In this document: positions 6,968-15,724 of the stretch, in pieces | Layout: each line of letters starts with the position of its first letter | Numbering within the stretch: the first letter of the stretch is position 1 | Origin: Pseudomonadota bacterium | GTDB taxonomy: Bacteria; Bdellovibrionota_B; Oligoflexia; Silvanigrellales; Silvanigrellaceae | Length of the DNA: 36,937 bases | Direction of reading: 5' to 3' | Assembly (NCBI GenBank): GCA_009926615.1 | Contig: RFOM01000034.1 | Coordinates: forward strand, 1 to 36,937 | Position numbers and translations under genes: made by a program | The notes under the pieces: generated by a model | What the model was told of the DNA's origin: nothing | The model's database searches: none | The model's input: the letters and a program-made list of their open reading frames with translations, nothing else

Positions 6968-8437
6968 ATGTCCGACTCCAAAAAGCGGAACTGGAAAAAA
7001 GTCCGGCGTTCAGCTGTATTTGTTATTGCCGCCGGTATCCTCGCTGCATCAGCTAATGTAACACGGACCGCTGCTGCGTCCGATGTCAGCGGCACAATGC
7101 TGGCGGGCTTTGCACGCGAAAGCATCACTCCGGATGTCAACGACCCGAAGCACCCGATCTGGATTGCAGGATTCGGACAAAAGCGGCAGGCAAAGTCAGT
7201 CCACGATGAGCTTTTGGCGAGTGCCGTTGCAATAAGTAACGGCGACAAAAAAGGCGTTATCGTTGCGCTCGATGCCATCGGCTTCATGCACAACGACATT
7301 CTCGACATCCGCAATTCCGTTCAAAAAGAACTTGCGCTCGATTTTGTGATTATTGCATCCACTCATTCGCACGAAGCACCCGACCTGATCGGAATTTGGG
7401 GACCAAGCCTGACAAAAACGGGTGTCGATGCGCAATATCTGGACCTCGTAAAACAACGCACAGCTCTGGCAATCCGCAAAGCCGTCGAACGGCTTGAACC
7501 CGTCCGCCTTCACCGGATGGAAATTGCAAACGTCGGCGCAGACGTGCTTGTCGATACCCGCATGCCGCAAGTCTTTGATTCAAACGTCCGCGTTTTGAGA
7601 TTCAGCAAACCGGACGGCAATCAAACGCTCGGTACGCTGGTGACGTGGGCAAATCATCCCGAAGTTTTGTGGAATGCCAATACAGCGTTGACGTCCGACT
7701 TTGTTCACTACCTGAGAACAGGCATTGAATCAGGACTGGTCTACGGCGACGCTGCTGTTAAAAACGGCATCGGCGGCGAAGTTGTCTACATCAATGGTGC
7801 TGTGGGCGGTCTGATGACCACACTCGACGACACGCCGGTCCTTGACCGCGTCATCAATGAAACCCTTGTGACCCCCTCATTCGAAAAAGCACGCGCGGTC
7901 GGATACCGTGTTGCCGAAGCTGTGATCGACGGGATTGCTGCGAACAAAGAAACGGAAATCAGCGATTCAACCCTGCGGTGGACGGCAAAATCGATTCTGC
8001 TGCCGGTTGACAACATCAAATTCAGGCTCGCCGGACGGCTCAAAATCATTCGCCGCAAATTTGAGTCCGGTTACAAAACGCGCAGCGAAGTGGGTCTGCT
8101 GCGCTTGGGTGATACATGGATTGGAACGATCCCCGGAGAATTGTATCCCGAGATTGCCAACGGCGGCGTTGAGGCTCCGGAAGGCAATGACTTCAAGCTC
8201 ACTGCACCTGTCGAAGTTCCGCCTCTGCGAAGTGCCATGAAAGGCGGCATGAATATGCTCTTCGGTTTGGCCAATGACCAAATCGGCTACATCGTTCCGC
8301 GCAGTCAATGGGACGTCAAGGAACCTTTCACCTACGGCGAAAGCAGCGCTCCCTATGGCGAAGAAAACTCCCTCGGTCCGAATACGGCACCGATTGTTCA
8401 CAAGACCATGATGGAAATTTTGAACGGCGCAGATTAA
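6968..8437 (+). CDS. Neutral/alkaline ceramidase-like secreted hydrolase (paralogue 2)
   Basis: 489 residues. A classical signal peptide (basic MSDSKKRNWKKVRR, then a hydrophobic core to about residue 38) leads into the same fold as the divergent gene: AGFARESITPDV, KSVHDELLASAVAI, THSHEAPD (132-139) and ANHPEVLWNAN (228-238). The ceramidase nucleophile region reads GGLMTT (280-285), again not GN/DxSP. Periplasmic or secreted hydrolysis of an amide or ester lipid is a reasonable guess. The ATG at 6968 has GGGAG (6955-6959) 8 nt upstream, inside the other gene's first codons. A phytase-like lipoprotein gene follows 57 nt downstream on the same strand, so co-transcription is likely. Confidence 0.8.
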   Translation: MSDSKKRNWKKVRRSAVFVIAAGILAASANVTRTAAASDVSGTMLAGFARESITPDVNDPKHPIWIAGFGQKRQAKSVHDELLASAVAISNGDKKGVIVALDAIGFMHNDILDIRNSVQKELALDFVIIASTHSHEAPDLIGIWGPSLTKTGVDAQYLDLVKQRTALAIRKAVERLEPVRLHRMEIANVGADVLVDTRMPQVFDSNVRVLRFSKPDGNQTLGTLVTWANHPEVLWNANTALTSDFVHYLRTGIESGLVYGDAAVKNGIGGEVVYINGAVGGLMTTLDDTPVLDRVINETLVTPSFEKARAVGYRVAEAVIDGIAANKETEISDSTLRWTAKSILLPVDNIKFRLAGRLKIIRRKFESGYKTRSEVGLLRLGDTWIGTIPGELYPEIANGGVEAPEGNDFKLTAPVEVPPLRSAMKGGMNMLFGLANDQIGYIVPRSQWDVKEPFTYGESSAPYGEENSLGPNTAPIVHKTMMEILNGAD

Positions 8438-8494
8438 CATGCGGGTCCTTGCCGCGCGCTCAGCCGGCATTCAACTCTGCATTGGAATTTTGCG

Positions 8495-9859
8495 ATGAAT
8501 TTTAATTCCGGTTTTGTGAATCTCATCCCGCTTCTGCTCGCTTCCGCCTTGCCGGCCTGTGTCTCAATGTCATCCGGCGAGTCTCAACCGCAGGCGAAGG
8601 CGACCAAAGTCACGGTCCACCGGTTCAAAAATCTTGCCCCCGTCGGCCGCGCTTATTTCCCGCGCGAGTTTCTTTACAACGAAGGCGGCTGGAGCGGCTC
8701 AAGCCGAGTCCAAAGCTCGCAGGGGGTCTTTGTCCGCGACGAAATCTGGACAATCAACGATCGCGGCCTGAACCTTTATCTTGAAGAAAAAGATTCGACC
8801 AAAGAGGCAGCCTTCCGTAACGGCGATCGTTATTTCCCCGTGCCCCGTCATCAGCAGTCGCTTTTTAAAATCAAGGTATATCCCGACGGCAGCGGCGTGG
8901 TGGTTGAGCGCCTTGGTGTGCGTGAAAACGGACTAGAAGCAAACGGTTTGCCGTCTGCGCTGGACAATCTGGGCACAAACGAGCGCGGCTGGGAAATGAA
9001 AACTCCGGTTGGTCCTTTTGCCAGACTTCCCAACTCGCTTCAGGGCTACGACTTCGAGGGCGTTGCGCAGGACTTTGATGAAAACCGCCAGCGTGAATTT
9101 TGGCTTGTCGAGGAGTACGGTCCGTCTTTGCTTCGCACCGGTTCTTCGGGGAACATCGTCAAACGCTGGAGCCCTGCGCGCAACTTTTCAGCAAAATCAA
9201 ACTCTCTCCCGTGGTCGCTCAGACACCGCGCCGACAACCGCGGTTTTGAGGGGGTTACTGTGTCAGGCCCGTTTGTTTTGGCAGCCATGCAGTCACCGCT
9301 CAGCGCGGACGGCGGTGCCTCAGGAGAATCGGGACACGGCAATCCCGAAACTCCGCTGCACCGAATTATCCGCCTCAACCGTAAAAGCGGAATGGTTGAA
9401 CAGTTTGCATATAACCATACGCCCGCGTCGGTTGCTGCCGGCAGTCCCCACAAGGACGTGAAAATCGGAGACCTTGCGGCAGTGGACAGTTCCGGCGAGC
9501 GATTTCTGATTCTGGAGCATTCCAAAGCCCGCAAACACATTGCCGTCGTTGAGGCGACGATCAGCAGGGAGACGACCCGACTTGAAGATAATCTCGCCTA
9601 TGAAGCAGGCAAAACTCCCTACACGCCGGTCAAAACCCGCGTCGTGGCGGATCTCGCCCCGCTGCTTGCAAACCTTGAACTTCCCGAAAAAGCCGAAGGA
9701 CTGACCGTCATTGACGACAAAACCCTGCTCGTCGTCTTTGATAACGACCACTGTATTGAGCCGATTCTGGCAAAAGCAGTTGCACCAAAAGAATGCGAAA
9801 ACTTGGCTGTGACATTCAACTTCGCCGAACCGGTATTTTCCGCAAAGGCAGAGAAGTAA
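8495..9859 (+). CDS. Esterase-like phytase-family lipoprotein
   Basis: 454 residues. The signal peptide ends in the lipobox ALPAC with Cys22. The body matches the phytase-like esterase family (PF13449 type) seen in secreted bacterial proteins: a WTINDRG strand near residue 87, then GYDFEGVAQDF and FWLVEEYGPSLLR (about 183-212), DNRGFEGVTVSG near 248, and a late KAEGLTVIDD. These repeats are consistent with a beta-propeller that hydrolyses phosphate or carboxylic esters; no substrate can be named. It lies 57 nt after the ceramidase-like gene and probably belongs to the same transcript, giving a run of secreted hydrolases. Confidence 0.75.
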   Translation: MNFNSGFVNLIPLLLASALPACVSMSSGESQPQAKATKVTVHRFKNLAPVGRAYFPREFLYNEGGWSGSSRVQSSQGVFVRDEIWTINDRGLNLYLEEKDSTKEAAFRNGDRYFPVPRHQQSLFKIKVYPDGSGVVVERLGVRENGLEANGLPSALDNLGTNERGWEMKTPVGPFARLPNSLQGYDFEGVAQDFDENRQREFWLVEEYGPSLLRTGSSGNIVKRWSPARNFSAKSNSLPWSLRHRADNRGFEGVTVSGPFVLAAMQSPLSADGGASGESGHGNPETPLHRIIRLNRKSGMVEQFAYNHTPASVAAGSPHKDVKIGDLAAVDSSGERFLILEHSKARKHIAVVEATISRETTRLEDNLAYEAGKTPYTPVKTRVVADLAPLLANLELPEKAEGLTVIDDKTLLVVFDNDHCIEPILAKAVAPKECENLAVTFNFAEPVFSAKAEK

Positions 9860-9944
9860 CTCCGAAGCCATGCGCACGCGGATTGTGTGACAATCCGAAA
9901 GACTTCTGTTATGCAGCAGCATCTTGGAAGATGGGGTTTCCTGA

Positions 9945-10208
9945 ATGAAAAAGGTCACCGTGTACTCGACACGCGCTTGTCCCTATTGCGTTGCGGCCAA
10001 AACACTTTTGAACAATCTGCAGGTCGGATTTGAAGAAGTATTTCTGGATCAGCAGCCGGAACTGTGGAGCAAATTAAGCGCCGAGAACAACGGCTGGCGA
10101 ACCGTACCGATGATTTTTGTCGGTACCGAGTTCCTCGGCGGCTACACCGACGTCAAAGCACTTCACGACGAAGGCCAGCTCCTGCCGAAAATCTACTCCC
10201 CCTGCTGA
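9945..10208 (+). CDS. grxC: Glutaredoxin
   Basis: 87 residues, the full length of a class I glutaredoxin. The dithiol active site CPYC is at 12-15, the cis-Pro TVP at 53-55 and the glutathione-binding GGYTD at 65-69. It reduces protein disulphides and glutathione mixed disulphides in the cytoplasm using GSH. An additional Cys is the last residue. The start at 9945 has a G-rich site (GGGG) 8 nt upstream. The LptE-like gene starts 11 nt downstream and transketolase follows, so the three are probably co-transcribed. Confidence 0.95.
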   Translation: MKKVTVYSTRACPYCVAAKTLLNNLQVGFEEVFLDQQPELWSKLSAENNGWRTVPMIFVGTEFLGGYTDVKALHDEGQLLPKIYSPC

Positions 10209-10219
10209 GGAACCGTTTC

Positions 10220-10897
10220 ATGAACTTTGCACAGCTCTGCGGCCGTCTGCAAAGATCTTTCGTTCTCTTGCCGCTCTCTTTGTTTTCAATATCAGGCTGC
10301 ATCTACAGATTCGCAAACAGTGACCGCATCATCAGTTCCCAACCCCGCACATTGTACATAAGCAACGTCACCGACGGGACAGCGCGGGCCGGACAGGCTC
10401 CGAAATTAACGGCTGCACTGCGCAGGCTCATCACTCAAAACCGCGAATTTATCCTGACCGATGTGCACACGGCCCGCTGGGGACTCGAAATTCAGATTAC
10501 CGACGCTGCACGCTCGGTGACACGGGTCGAAAAATGTGATCAGGGTAACGAAATTCTTGCTTCCGGTGCAGTTCCCTGCAGTAAAATCAAATCAGAAAAC
10601 AAGCTCCCCGACGTCTCGGCGGAAGATGAAGTTGCGCAAATGTCGGTTGTTGCACGGGCACTGGACCTGCGCACCGGAGCGGTTCTTTTCCAGCTGAATT
10701 TACCCAACATTGCCACAGGTGCATATCCGATTGTCGGCGACGGCACGGTCAGAGCATCACTGAGCAATTCTCAGGACCTGCACGTGCTGCGCTACATGGA
10801 AAACAGCGAGAACGCCGTCGAATCACTGGCCGGCACAATCGCAGCACGCATTTACGATCAACTTGTTGCCATTCCGCCACCGTCACCTTCGCTTTAA
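10220..10897 (+). CDS. lptE: LptE-like LPS-assembly lipoprotein
   Basis: 225 residues from the ATG at 10220, with GAGG (10207-10210) 9 nt upstream; a longer frame would run through the glutaredoxin gene. The signal peptide ends in lipobox ISGC with Cys27, then YRF. The arrangement follows the LptE family: GC-x-YRF after the lipobox, then a strand with NVTDGTARAG, a helix (LTAALRRLITQN) and the strand pair FILTDVHTARWGLEIQI. LptE plugs the LptD barrel and helps insert LPS in the outer leaflet. The C-terminal half is less conserved, so the call rests on the N-terminal half. An unrelated lineage-specific lipoprotein is the alternative. Confidence 0.6.
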   Translation: MNFAQLCGRLQRSFVLLPLSLFSISGCIYRFANSDRIISSQPRTLYISNVTDGTARAGQAPKLTAALRRLITQNREFILTDVHTARWGLEIQITDAARSVTRVEKCDQGNEILASGAVPCSKIKSENKLPDVSAEDEVAQMSVVARALDLRTGAVLFQLNLPNIATGAYPIVGDGTVRASLSNSQDLHVLRYMENSENAVESLAGTIAARIYDQLVAIPPPSPSL

Positions 10898-10915
10898 TCT
10901 TCAGGAGAACCGCTG

Positions 10916-13021
10916 ATGTTTGCCGAACGCGTCCGCCGCCACGAATCTCAACTCAAGACCATTGCAACAGCTGTCCGTTCCTTGGGTATGGATGCCGTTC
11001 TGAAGGCGAAATCAGGACACGTCGGATTGCCTTTGGGCGGCGCCGACATCGGGACTTTCCTGTACTTTGCAGCCATGCAGCATGCGCCGCAGGACGCTCA
11101 CTGGCTTAACCGCGACCGTTTTGTTCTTTCCGCAGGTCACGGCTCGATGCTGCAGTATGCACTTCTGCATATGGCCGGCTATGATGTTTCACTTGAGGAC
11201 ATCAAAAATTTCCGTCAGCTCGGCAGCAAAACCCCCGGCCATCCTGAATACGGACACACCGCGGGCATTGAATGCACGACCGGTCCGCTTGGACAGGGCA
11301 TTGCCAATGCGGTCGGAATGGCTCTTGCAGAAAGAATGCTTGCAGCCCGACTCAACACGGGCAGTGCCGCTCCCGTGGATCACATGACCTACGTTCTTCT
11401 CGGTGACGGCTGTCTGATGGAAGGAATTTCAAGCGAAGCATGCAGCTTGGCGGGACATCTCAAACTCGAAAAACTGGTGGCGTTTTATGATGCCAACAAT
11501 ATCACAATCGACGGGACCATCGACATTGCATTTACGGAAAACGTCGGCAAACGATTTGAGGCCTTCGGCTGGCGTGTGCTGAATGCCGACGCGCACAGTT
11601 TTTCGGAACTTGCGCAGTCAATGGATACGGCGCTCTCCGAGAACCGCGCGTCACCGCGTCCGACAATCGTCATCTGCAAAGGAATCGCCGGCAAAGGCTC
11701 GCCCAAATGGGAAGGCAAAAACAAAATTCACGGCAATCCGATGAGTGCAGACGATGTCGCCGATGCCAAAAAGCATCTGGGTCTGACCAATATCGAGCCG
11801 TTTTTTGTTGAAAAATCTGCATACGCGGCAGCGCAGGTCTGCTTGTCCGAATTCGCCGTCAAGCGTCACGCTGAATGGAACAAAAACACCGAAACCCTGC
11901 TTGCCGGATGGAGTAAGAACAATCCGGCAGCGCTTGCTGCATGGAATGCTCATACGCAAAACAATCCGGACGTCGATGCCGCAGACGCTTTGTGGGAATC
12001 GCTCGGCACCAAAATGGCGACCCGTGTTGCCAGCGGCAAAGCACTGGTGGCGCTGGCCAAAGCGAATCCTTCACTGGTCGGCGGAAGTGCCGACCTTGCC
12101 GGAAGCAACAACACCACCCTGCCCGACACGTCCTTTGTGCAGGCCGGAGAATACAGCGGCCGCAATATCCATTTCGGAGTGCGTGAACACGCAATGGCGG
12201 CAATTTGCAACGGCATGGCTCTGCACGGCGGATTCAGACCCTACTGCGCAACGTTTGCCGTGTTCTCCGATTATATGCGGCCTTCAATTCGCCTCGCAGC
12301 ACTCATGAAAATCCCCTCCATCTTCGTTCTGACCCACGACAGCTATGCCGTCGGCGAAGACGGTCCGACTCACCAGCCGGTTGAACACGCGGCGAGTTTG
12401 CGGGTCATTCCAAATCTTGAGGTTTTGCGTCCGGCGGATGCGCGGGAAACACTGATGGCGTGGGAACTCGCCCTTTCTCATCAAAAGACTCCGACTGCTC
12501 TTTTGCTCACGCGTCAGGACGTTCCCTCGCTCGACGACATGCTGAACACTCCGCGTTCCATGGAAACCGTTGCCGAAGGTCTGCGCACCGGAGCTTATAT
12601 TCTTAAAGATTTCGACGCACCTCAAAACGCACAAAGACTGATTTTGGCGGCCTCAGGCTCGGAAGTTGCGGCAACTCTGAAAGCGGCTTTGTGGTTGCAG
12701 GAACAGAAGTTTGAGTCCCTCAGCGGAGAAGTTGTCCGCCTCAATGTCCGCGTTGTAAGCTGCCCTGCCCCGCAGAAGCTTGCCCGCAATCCTGTGGCGC
12801 TCGCGCAATTCGTTCCCGAAAATATCCCGACGGCTGCTGTCGAGGCCGGCGTTGCGCAAGGTTGGGCCGAAATTACCGGCCGGAACGGCGCAGTTTTCTG
12901 TATGACAGATTTCGGAGCTTCCGCGCCTGCAGATACGCTGACTCAAAGTTTCGGTTTCACAAGCGATGCGATTGCTCTAAAAGCACTGAACTTTCTGAAA
13001 CTCCGCAAACCGAAAAACTGA
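10916..13021 (+). CDS. tkt: Transketolase
   Basis: 701 residues, full length. It transfers two-carbon ketol units in the non-oxidative pentose phosphate pathway with thiamine diphosphate and a divalent metal. Visible motifs are KSGHVGLPLGGAD (32-44; most transketolases have GHPGxPMG here, so this is a variant subgroup), TPGHPEYGHTAGIECTTGP, the ThDP motif GDGCLMEG...DANN, HFGVREHAM carrying the catalytic Glu, and THDSYAVGEDGPTHQPVEH in the pyrimidine domain. AGGAG lies 8 nt before the ATG. It is the last gene of the grx-lptE-tkt run and is followed by a strong terminator. Confidence 0.95.
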   Translation: MFAERVRRHESQLKTIATAVRSLGMDAVLKAKSGHVGLPLGGADIGTFLYFAAMQHAPQDAHWLNRDRFVLSAGHGSMLQYALLHMAGYDVSLEDIKNFRQLGSKTPGHPEYGHTAGIECTTGPLGQGIANAVGMALAERMLAARLNTGSAAPVDHMTYVLLGDGCLMEGISSEACSLAGHLKLEKLVAFYDANNITIDGTIDIAFTENVGKRFEAFGWRVLNADAHSFSELAQSMDTALSENRASPRPTIVICKGIAGKGSPKWEGKNKIHGNPMSADDVADAKKHLGLTNIEPFFVEKSAYAAAQVCLSEFAVKRHAEWNKNTETLLAGWSKNNPAALAAWNAHTQNNPDVDAADALWESLGTKMATRVASGKALVALAKANPSLVGGSADLAGSNNTTLPDTSFVQAGEYSGRNIHFGVREHAMAAICNGMALHGGFRPYCATFAVFSDYMRPSIRLAALMKIPSIFVLTHDSYAVGEDGPTHQPVEHAASLRVIPNLEVLRPADARETLMAWELALSHQKTPTALLLTRQDVPSLDDMLNTPRSMETVAEGLRTGAYILKDFDAPQNAQRLILAASGSEVAATLKAALWLQEQKFESLSGEVVRLNVRVVSCPAPQKLARNPVALAQFVPENIPTAAVEAGVAQGWAEITGRNGAVFCMTDFGASAPADTLTQSFGFTSDAIALKALNFLKLRKPKN

Positions 13022-13031
13022 AACACCTAAA

Positions 13032-13087
13032 ACTGCGCGCAGCGATACGGCAGGCTTCCTGATACTGCGCGCAGTCAATTATTTTTC
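13032..13087 (+). terminator. GC-rich terminator after transketolase
   Basis: ACTGCGCGCAG at 13032-13042 pairs with CTGCGCGCAGT at 13065-13075, and a T-rich run (TTATTTTT) follows at about 13079-13086. The second arm, ACTGCGCGCAGT, is itself a perfect 12-bp palindrome. It begins 10 bp after the stop codon. Confidence 0.75.
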
Positions 13088-13183
13088 TCCGGTAAAACTT
13101 CTTATCTGTAAAAAAAAGTCCGTCGTCTCTTATTGAGCTTTGGCGTGTCGGCAATTATTCCCCTCAATCGTTCCTCCGACAAT

Positions 13184-13237
13184 TTGAACCGTTCAAGGTC
13201 TTGTTGAAATTCTTTGTTTCAATTTTTGAACAATTCA
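13184..13237 (+). promoter_or_regulatory. Cluster of TTGAA/TTCAA inverted repeats in the leader of the secreted-protein operon
   Basis: Three inverted repeats lie just upstream of the ATG at 13248: TTGAAC-C-GTTCAA (13184-13196, perfect), TTGAAA-n7-TTTCAA (13204-13222) and TGAA-CAA-TTCA (13227-13237, running into the AGGAG ribosome-binding site). Repeated half-sites suggest operators for a dimeric regulator, or a structured 5' leader. No regulator gene is adjacent. Confidence 0.4.
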
Positions 13238-13247
13238 GGAGAAACAC

Positions 13248-14171
13248 ATGAAATCTTATCTCAGTGCATTGTCGCTTTTGGCCGCGGGTGCTGTTTCGTA
13301 TCAGAGCGCACAGGCAGCAGATATTACGTTTAACTTTTTGGTCAACAGTTCGGGTGCCGACTTGTATGCCTGCGACGCGGGAATCTGGGAACCGCAGGGT
13401 CCTCCCTATATTGGATACAGCCGCCCTACCGGCGCACAAAGCAATCTTCAGGCGAGTGTCGGGACGTACAACAACGGCAATCCTATCGGCACGTGGACGG
13501 ACATTCTTGTGCAGGGAAATACACAATTGCCGTTTTTGGGAGTTCCCCAATTCCACACCGCAGCCTATCCTTTGGGTTACCCCGGACTTTCGCCTGTCAT
13601 TCCCCGCCTGAATACTGTTCTTGCGAACGCAGATTATGCCGGCGGCGGCACATCGGCCGGAGAACTGACTTTCAATCTCGCTTCGGACGTATACGGCGCA
13701 CGCTACTTCGTTGACTTCTGTTTCCGCGGCTCACAGGTCCCCTACGCAGCGGGATCATACGGATATCAAATTACGGATTACGTAACGGCGGCCGACATTC
13801 CTTCCGGAAATTACCTTGCCGATGCGCAGCTTGAAATTCAGGGCAAACTAGTATGCGACAAACGCACGAGCCCGACTGCCGAGAATTGGGGCAGCACTCA
13901 AATCTTCGATATTTTTGCACTCGGTTTTCTGGGTCTGGACGGAGTTCCGCTGCCGCAGACAATTACAACAAGCGCGAACTCATTCTCCGGAAGCGGCCAA
14001 AGCGTATTTGGAAGCCCTGCAAGTCTGACGCTGACAAATGCTCCGGCGAAGTACTGCGTCATCCGCTATATTTTCCGCGAGCTCGCAACATCTCAGCGTA
14101 TTTGGGACCTCAACAGCGCAGAATTCACAATTAACCTGTCGGTGAACAACAACTCTTACACGGCACCATAA
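13248..14171 (+). CDS. Secreted protein of unknown function, first of a three-gene run
   Basis: 307 residues with signal peptide MKSYLSALSLLAAGAVSYQSAQA|AD and AGGAG 7 nt before the ATG. The mature protein is rich in Gly, Ser, Thr and aromatic residues with alternating strands and only four cysteines, as in beta-sandwich surface subunits. The C-terminal strand-like stretch (AEFTINLSVNNNSYTAP) could be a donor or assembly strand, but I recognise no pilin or coat family. The two secreted proteins encoded downstream suggest a shared extracellular structure. Codon use and composition look like the neighbours'. Confidence 0.75.
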   Translation: MKSYLSALSLLAAGAVSYQSAQAADITFNFLVNSSGADLYACDAGIWEPQGPPYIGYSRPTGAQSNLQASVGTYNNGNPIGTWTDILVQGNTQLPFLGVPQFHTAAYPLGYPGLSPVIPRLNTVLANADYAGGGTSAGELTFNLASDVYGARYFVDFCFRGSQVPYAAGSYGYQITDYVTAADIPSGNYLADAQLEIQGKLVCDKRTSPTAENWGSTQIFDIFALGFLGLDGVPLPQTITTSANSFSGSGQSVFGSPASLTLTNAPAKYCVIRYIFRELATSQRIWDLNSAEFTINLSVNNNSYTAP

Positions 14172-14194
14172 TTCAAACAGGGGATCGAACTCTT

Positions 14195-15724
14195 ATGAAA
14201 GTCAGCAGACTGTTTCTGTTTTCTCTCGGATTTTTGGGTTTGACAGCCGGAACAGGAAGAGCTGATATTTTGCGCTCGATCCCTGAAGCTGTTCACTTGC
14301 ATGTTGCACCGGAACGCAAGTGGGCGGCAAGCTTGGGCCTCACACCTGCCAAAGCGACATTCGCCAATTTTGACAATGCCGACTTGGGACGATGGCTGAC
14401 GCTGGCGATTGGTCCGGAGTTTGTGAACCTCAACGGTGCACACTCAGCTGCCTTTGCAGGACGGCTGATTCCCGACCGCTGCGAGGTTGCACATTCTCCG
14501 GTAGCCGTGACTCTTCAAAGCTGGGATGACAAGCAGGAATTTTACGGACAGCAGACACGTATGCTGAATTACTGTGTTAATCTTCGGGTGACCGATGCTT
14601 CCGGAATATTCCCCGCCGAACAGCATCCGGCCTGCACAATTACGCCCGTCAATGAAAAAGAAGTCATAGCCAACGGCGGTTTGTGCTATTTCCGGATAAA
14701 TCCGGCATCATCTTTCACAGTTTCCTACGAAATCAACCCTGAATGCACAGACGCATTTCAGCTGAATCAACTCGGATTCAAGGCTCAGGATATTTTTGCT
14801 TACAACGGTTTCTATATTTCCGGTGACGCAACGGGGCGCAGCAATTCGCTCAAACCCTTGGGATCGGGTGTTCTAAGATTTTCCGTTGAACCTGAGAAAG
14901 ACAGTGTTCCGCTGTCAGCCGATATGGGCGAAGGATCGCCGCGCTGGCCCGTGCTCGCTTATCCGGAGATTCACATGGGAGAACCGGAGATTTTGGTCAA
15001 AGGCAGCGATGCGCGGCTGATCACAAAACTCTTTTTCAAGAACGACTGTCCACCGGACAATGATACATCTTGCCGTTTTTCGCTTCCCATCGGCATTCAA
15101 TACTCATTGAAGACCGCCCGATCGGACAACCGGTTTGATACGGTTGACCAGTGGTACGCAGGGGGTATTTCCCCAGCCGCGTGGGAGGGTTTTTTCCCCT
15201 CACAGCGGGACGCAACAAATTTTGAATTCAAGTCCGGACAACGCTACCGTCTCGAAGCCGACGTCACGTGGCTTTCCCTTTACCACCGGCTGTTTAAAGA
15301 AGGTTTTAAAAACTATTTGATTCAACTTGGACAGTGGAACATTGATCCCGATGCTCCGCTTCTCCCGATTCCGCCGGTGGCACGTATTCCTTCACTCGAC
15401 TCCCTCAAAACAAATTCTTCCTTCCCTTCTGTCAAACCTCTGCTGCCGGCGCAAAGCAATGATTTGCAACTTGAGTTCAATCAGCTGCGCTCGTTGCTGA
15501 CCGGAATCGACTGGCCGCCGTACTACGAATCAATGTGCGGCTCCGAAGGATGCGCGAAAGCTCTTTCCGGAAATGCAAAGCTGACCGTCGGATTGGATTT
15601 CACCGTCGACCGTATTGAGGAAGGACGGGCCGTTATTAAGGACTTCAAGGTCTGGCGGGATTCGGGTTTTGCACAGGACTACTCAATCAATCCGGACTCT
15701 TTAATGAAGGCGGATTGCCGATGA
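14195..15724 (+). CDS. Secreted protein of unknown function, second of a three-gene run
   Basis: 509 residues with signal peptide MKVSRLFLFSLGFLGLTAGTGRA|D. The body is Cys-containing (over ten cysteines) and strand-rich with no family I recognise; the first gene ends 23 nt upstream. The final codons overlap the next start as ATGA (15721-15724), so translation of the third gene is probably coupled to this one. Both this protein and the next use extended Pro-rich linkers around residues 385-415 and 255-270, which hints at a multi-domain surface protein. Confidence 0.75.
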   Translation: MKVSRLFLFSLGFLGLTAGTGRADILRSIPEAVHLHVAPERKWAASLGLTPAKATFANFDNADLGRWLTLAIGPEFVNLNGAHSAAFAGRLIPDRCEVAHSPVAVTLQSWDDKQEFYGQQTRMLNYCVNLRVTDASGIFPAEQHPACTITPVNEKEVIANGGLCYFRINPASSFTVSYEINPECTDAFQLNQLGFKAQDIFAYNGFYISGDATGRSNSLKPLGSGVLRFSVEPEKDSVPLSADMGEGSPRWPVLAYPEIHMGEPEILVKGSDARLITKLFFKNDCPPDNDTSCRFSLPIGIQYSLKTARSDNRFDTVDQWYAGGISPAAWEGFFPSQRDATNFEFKSGQRYRLEADVTWLSLYHRLFKEGFKNYLIQLGQWNIDPDAPLLPIPPVARIPSLDSLKTNSSFPSVKPLLPAQSNDLQLEFNQLRSLLTGIDWPPYYESMCGSEGCAKALSGNAKLTVGLDFTVDRIEEGRAVIKDFKVWRDSGFAQDYSINPDSLMKADCR

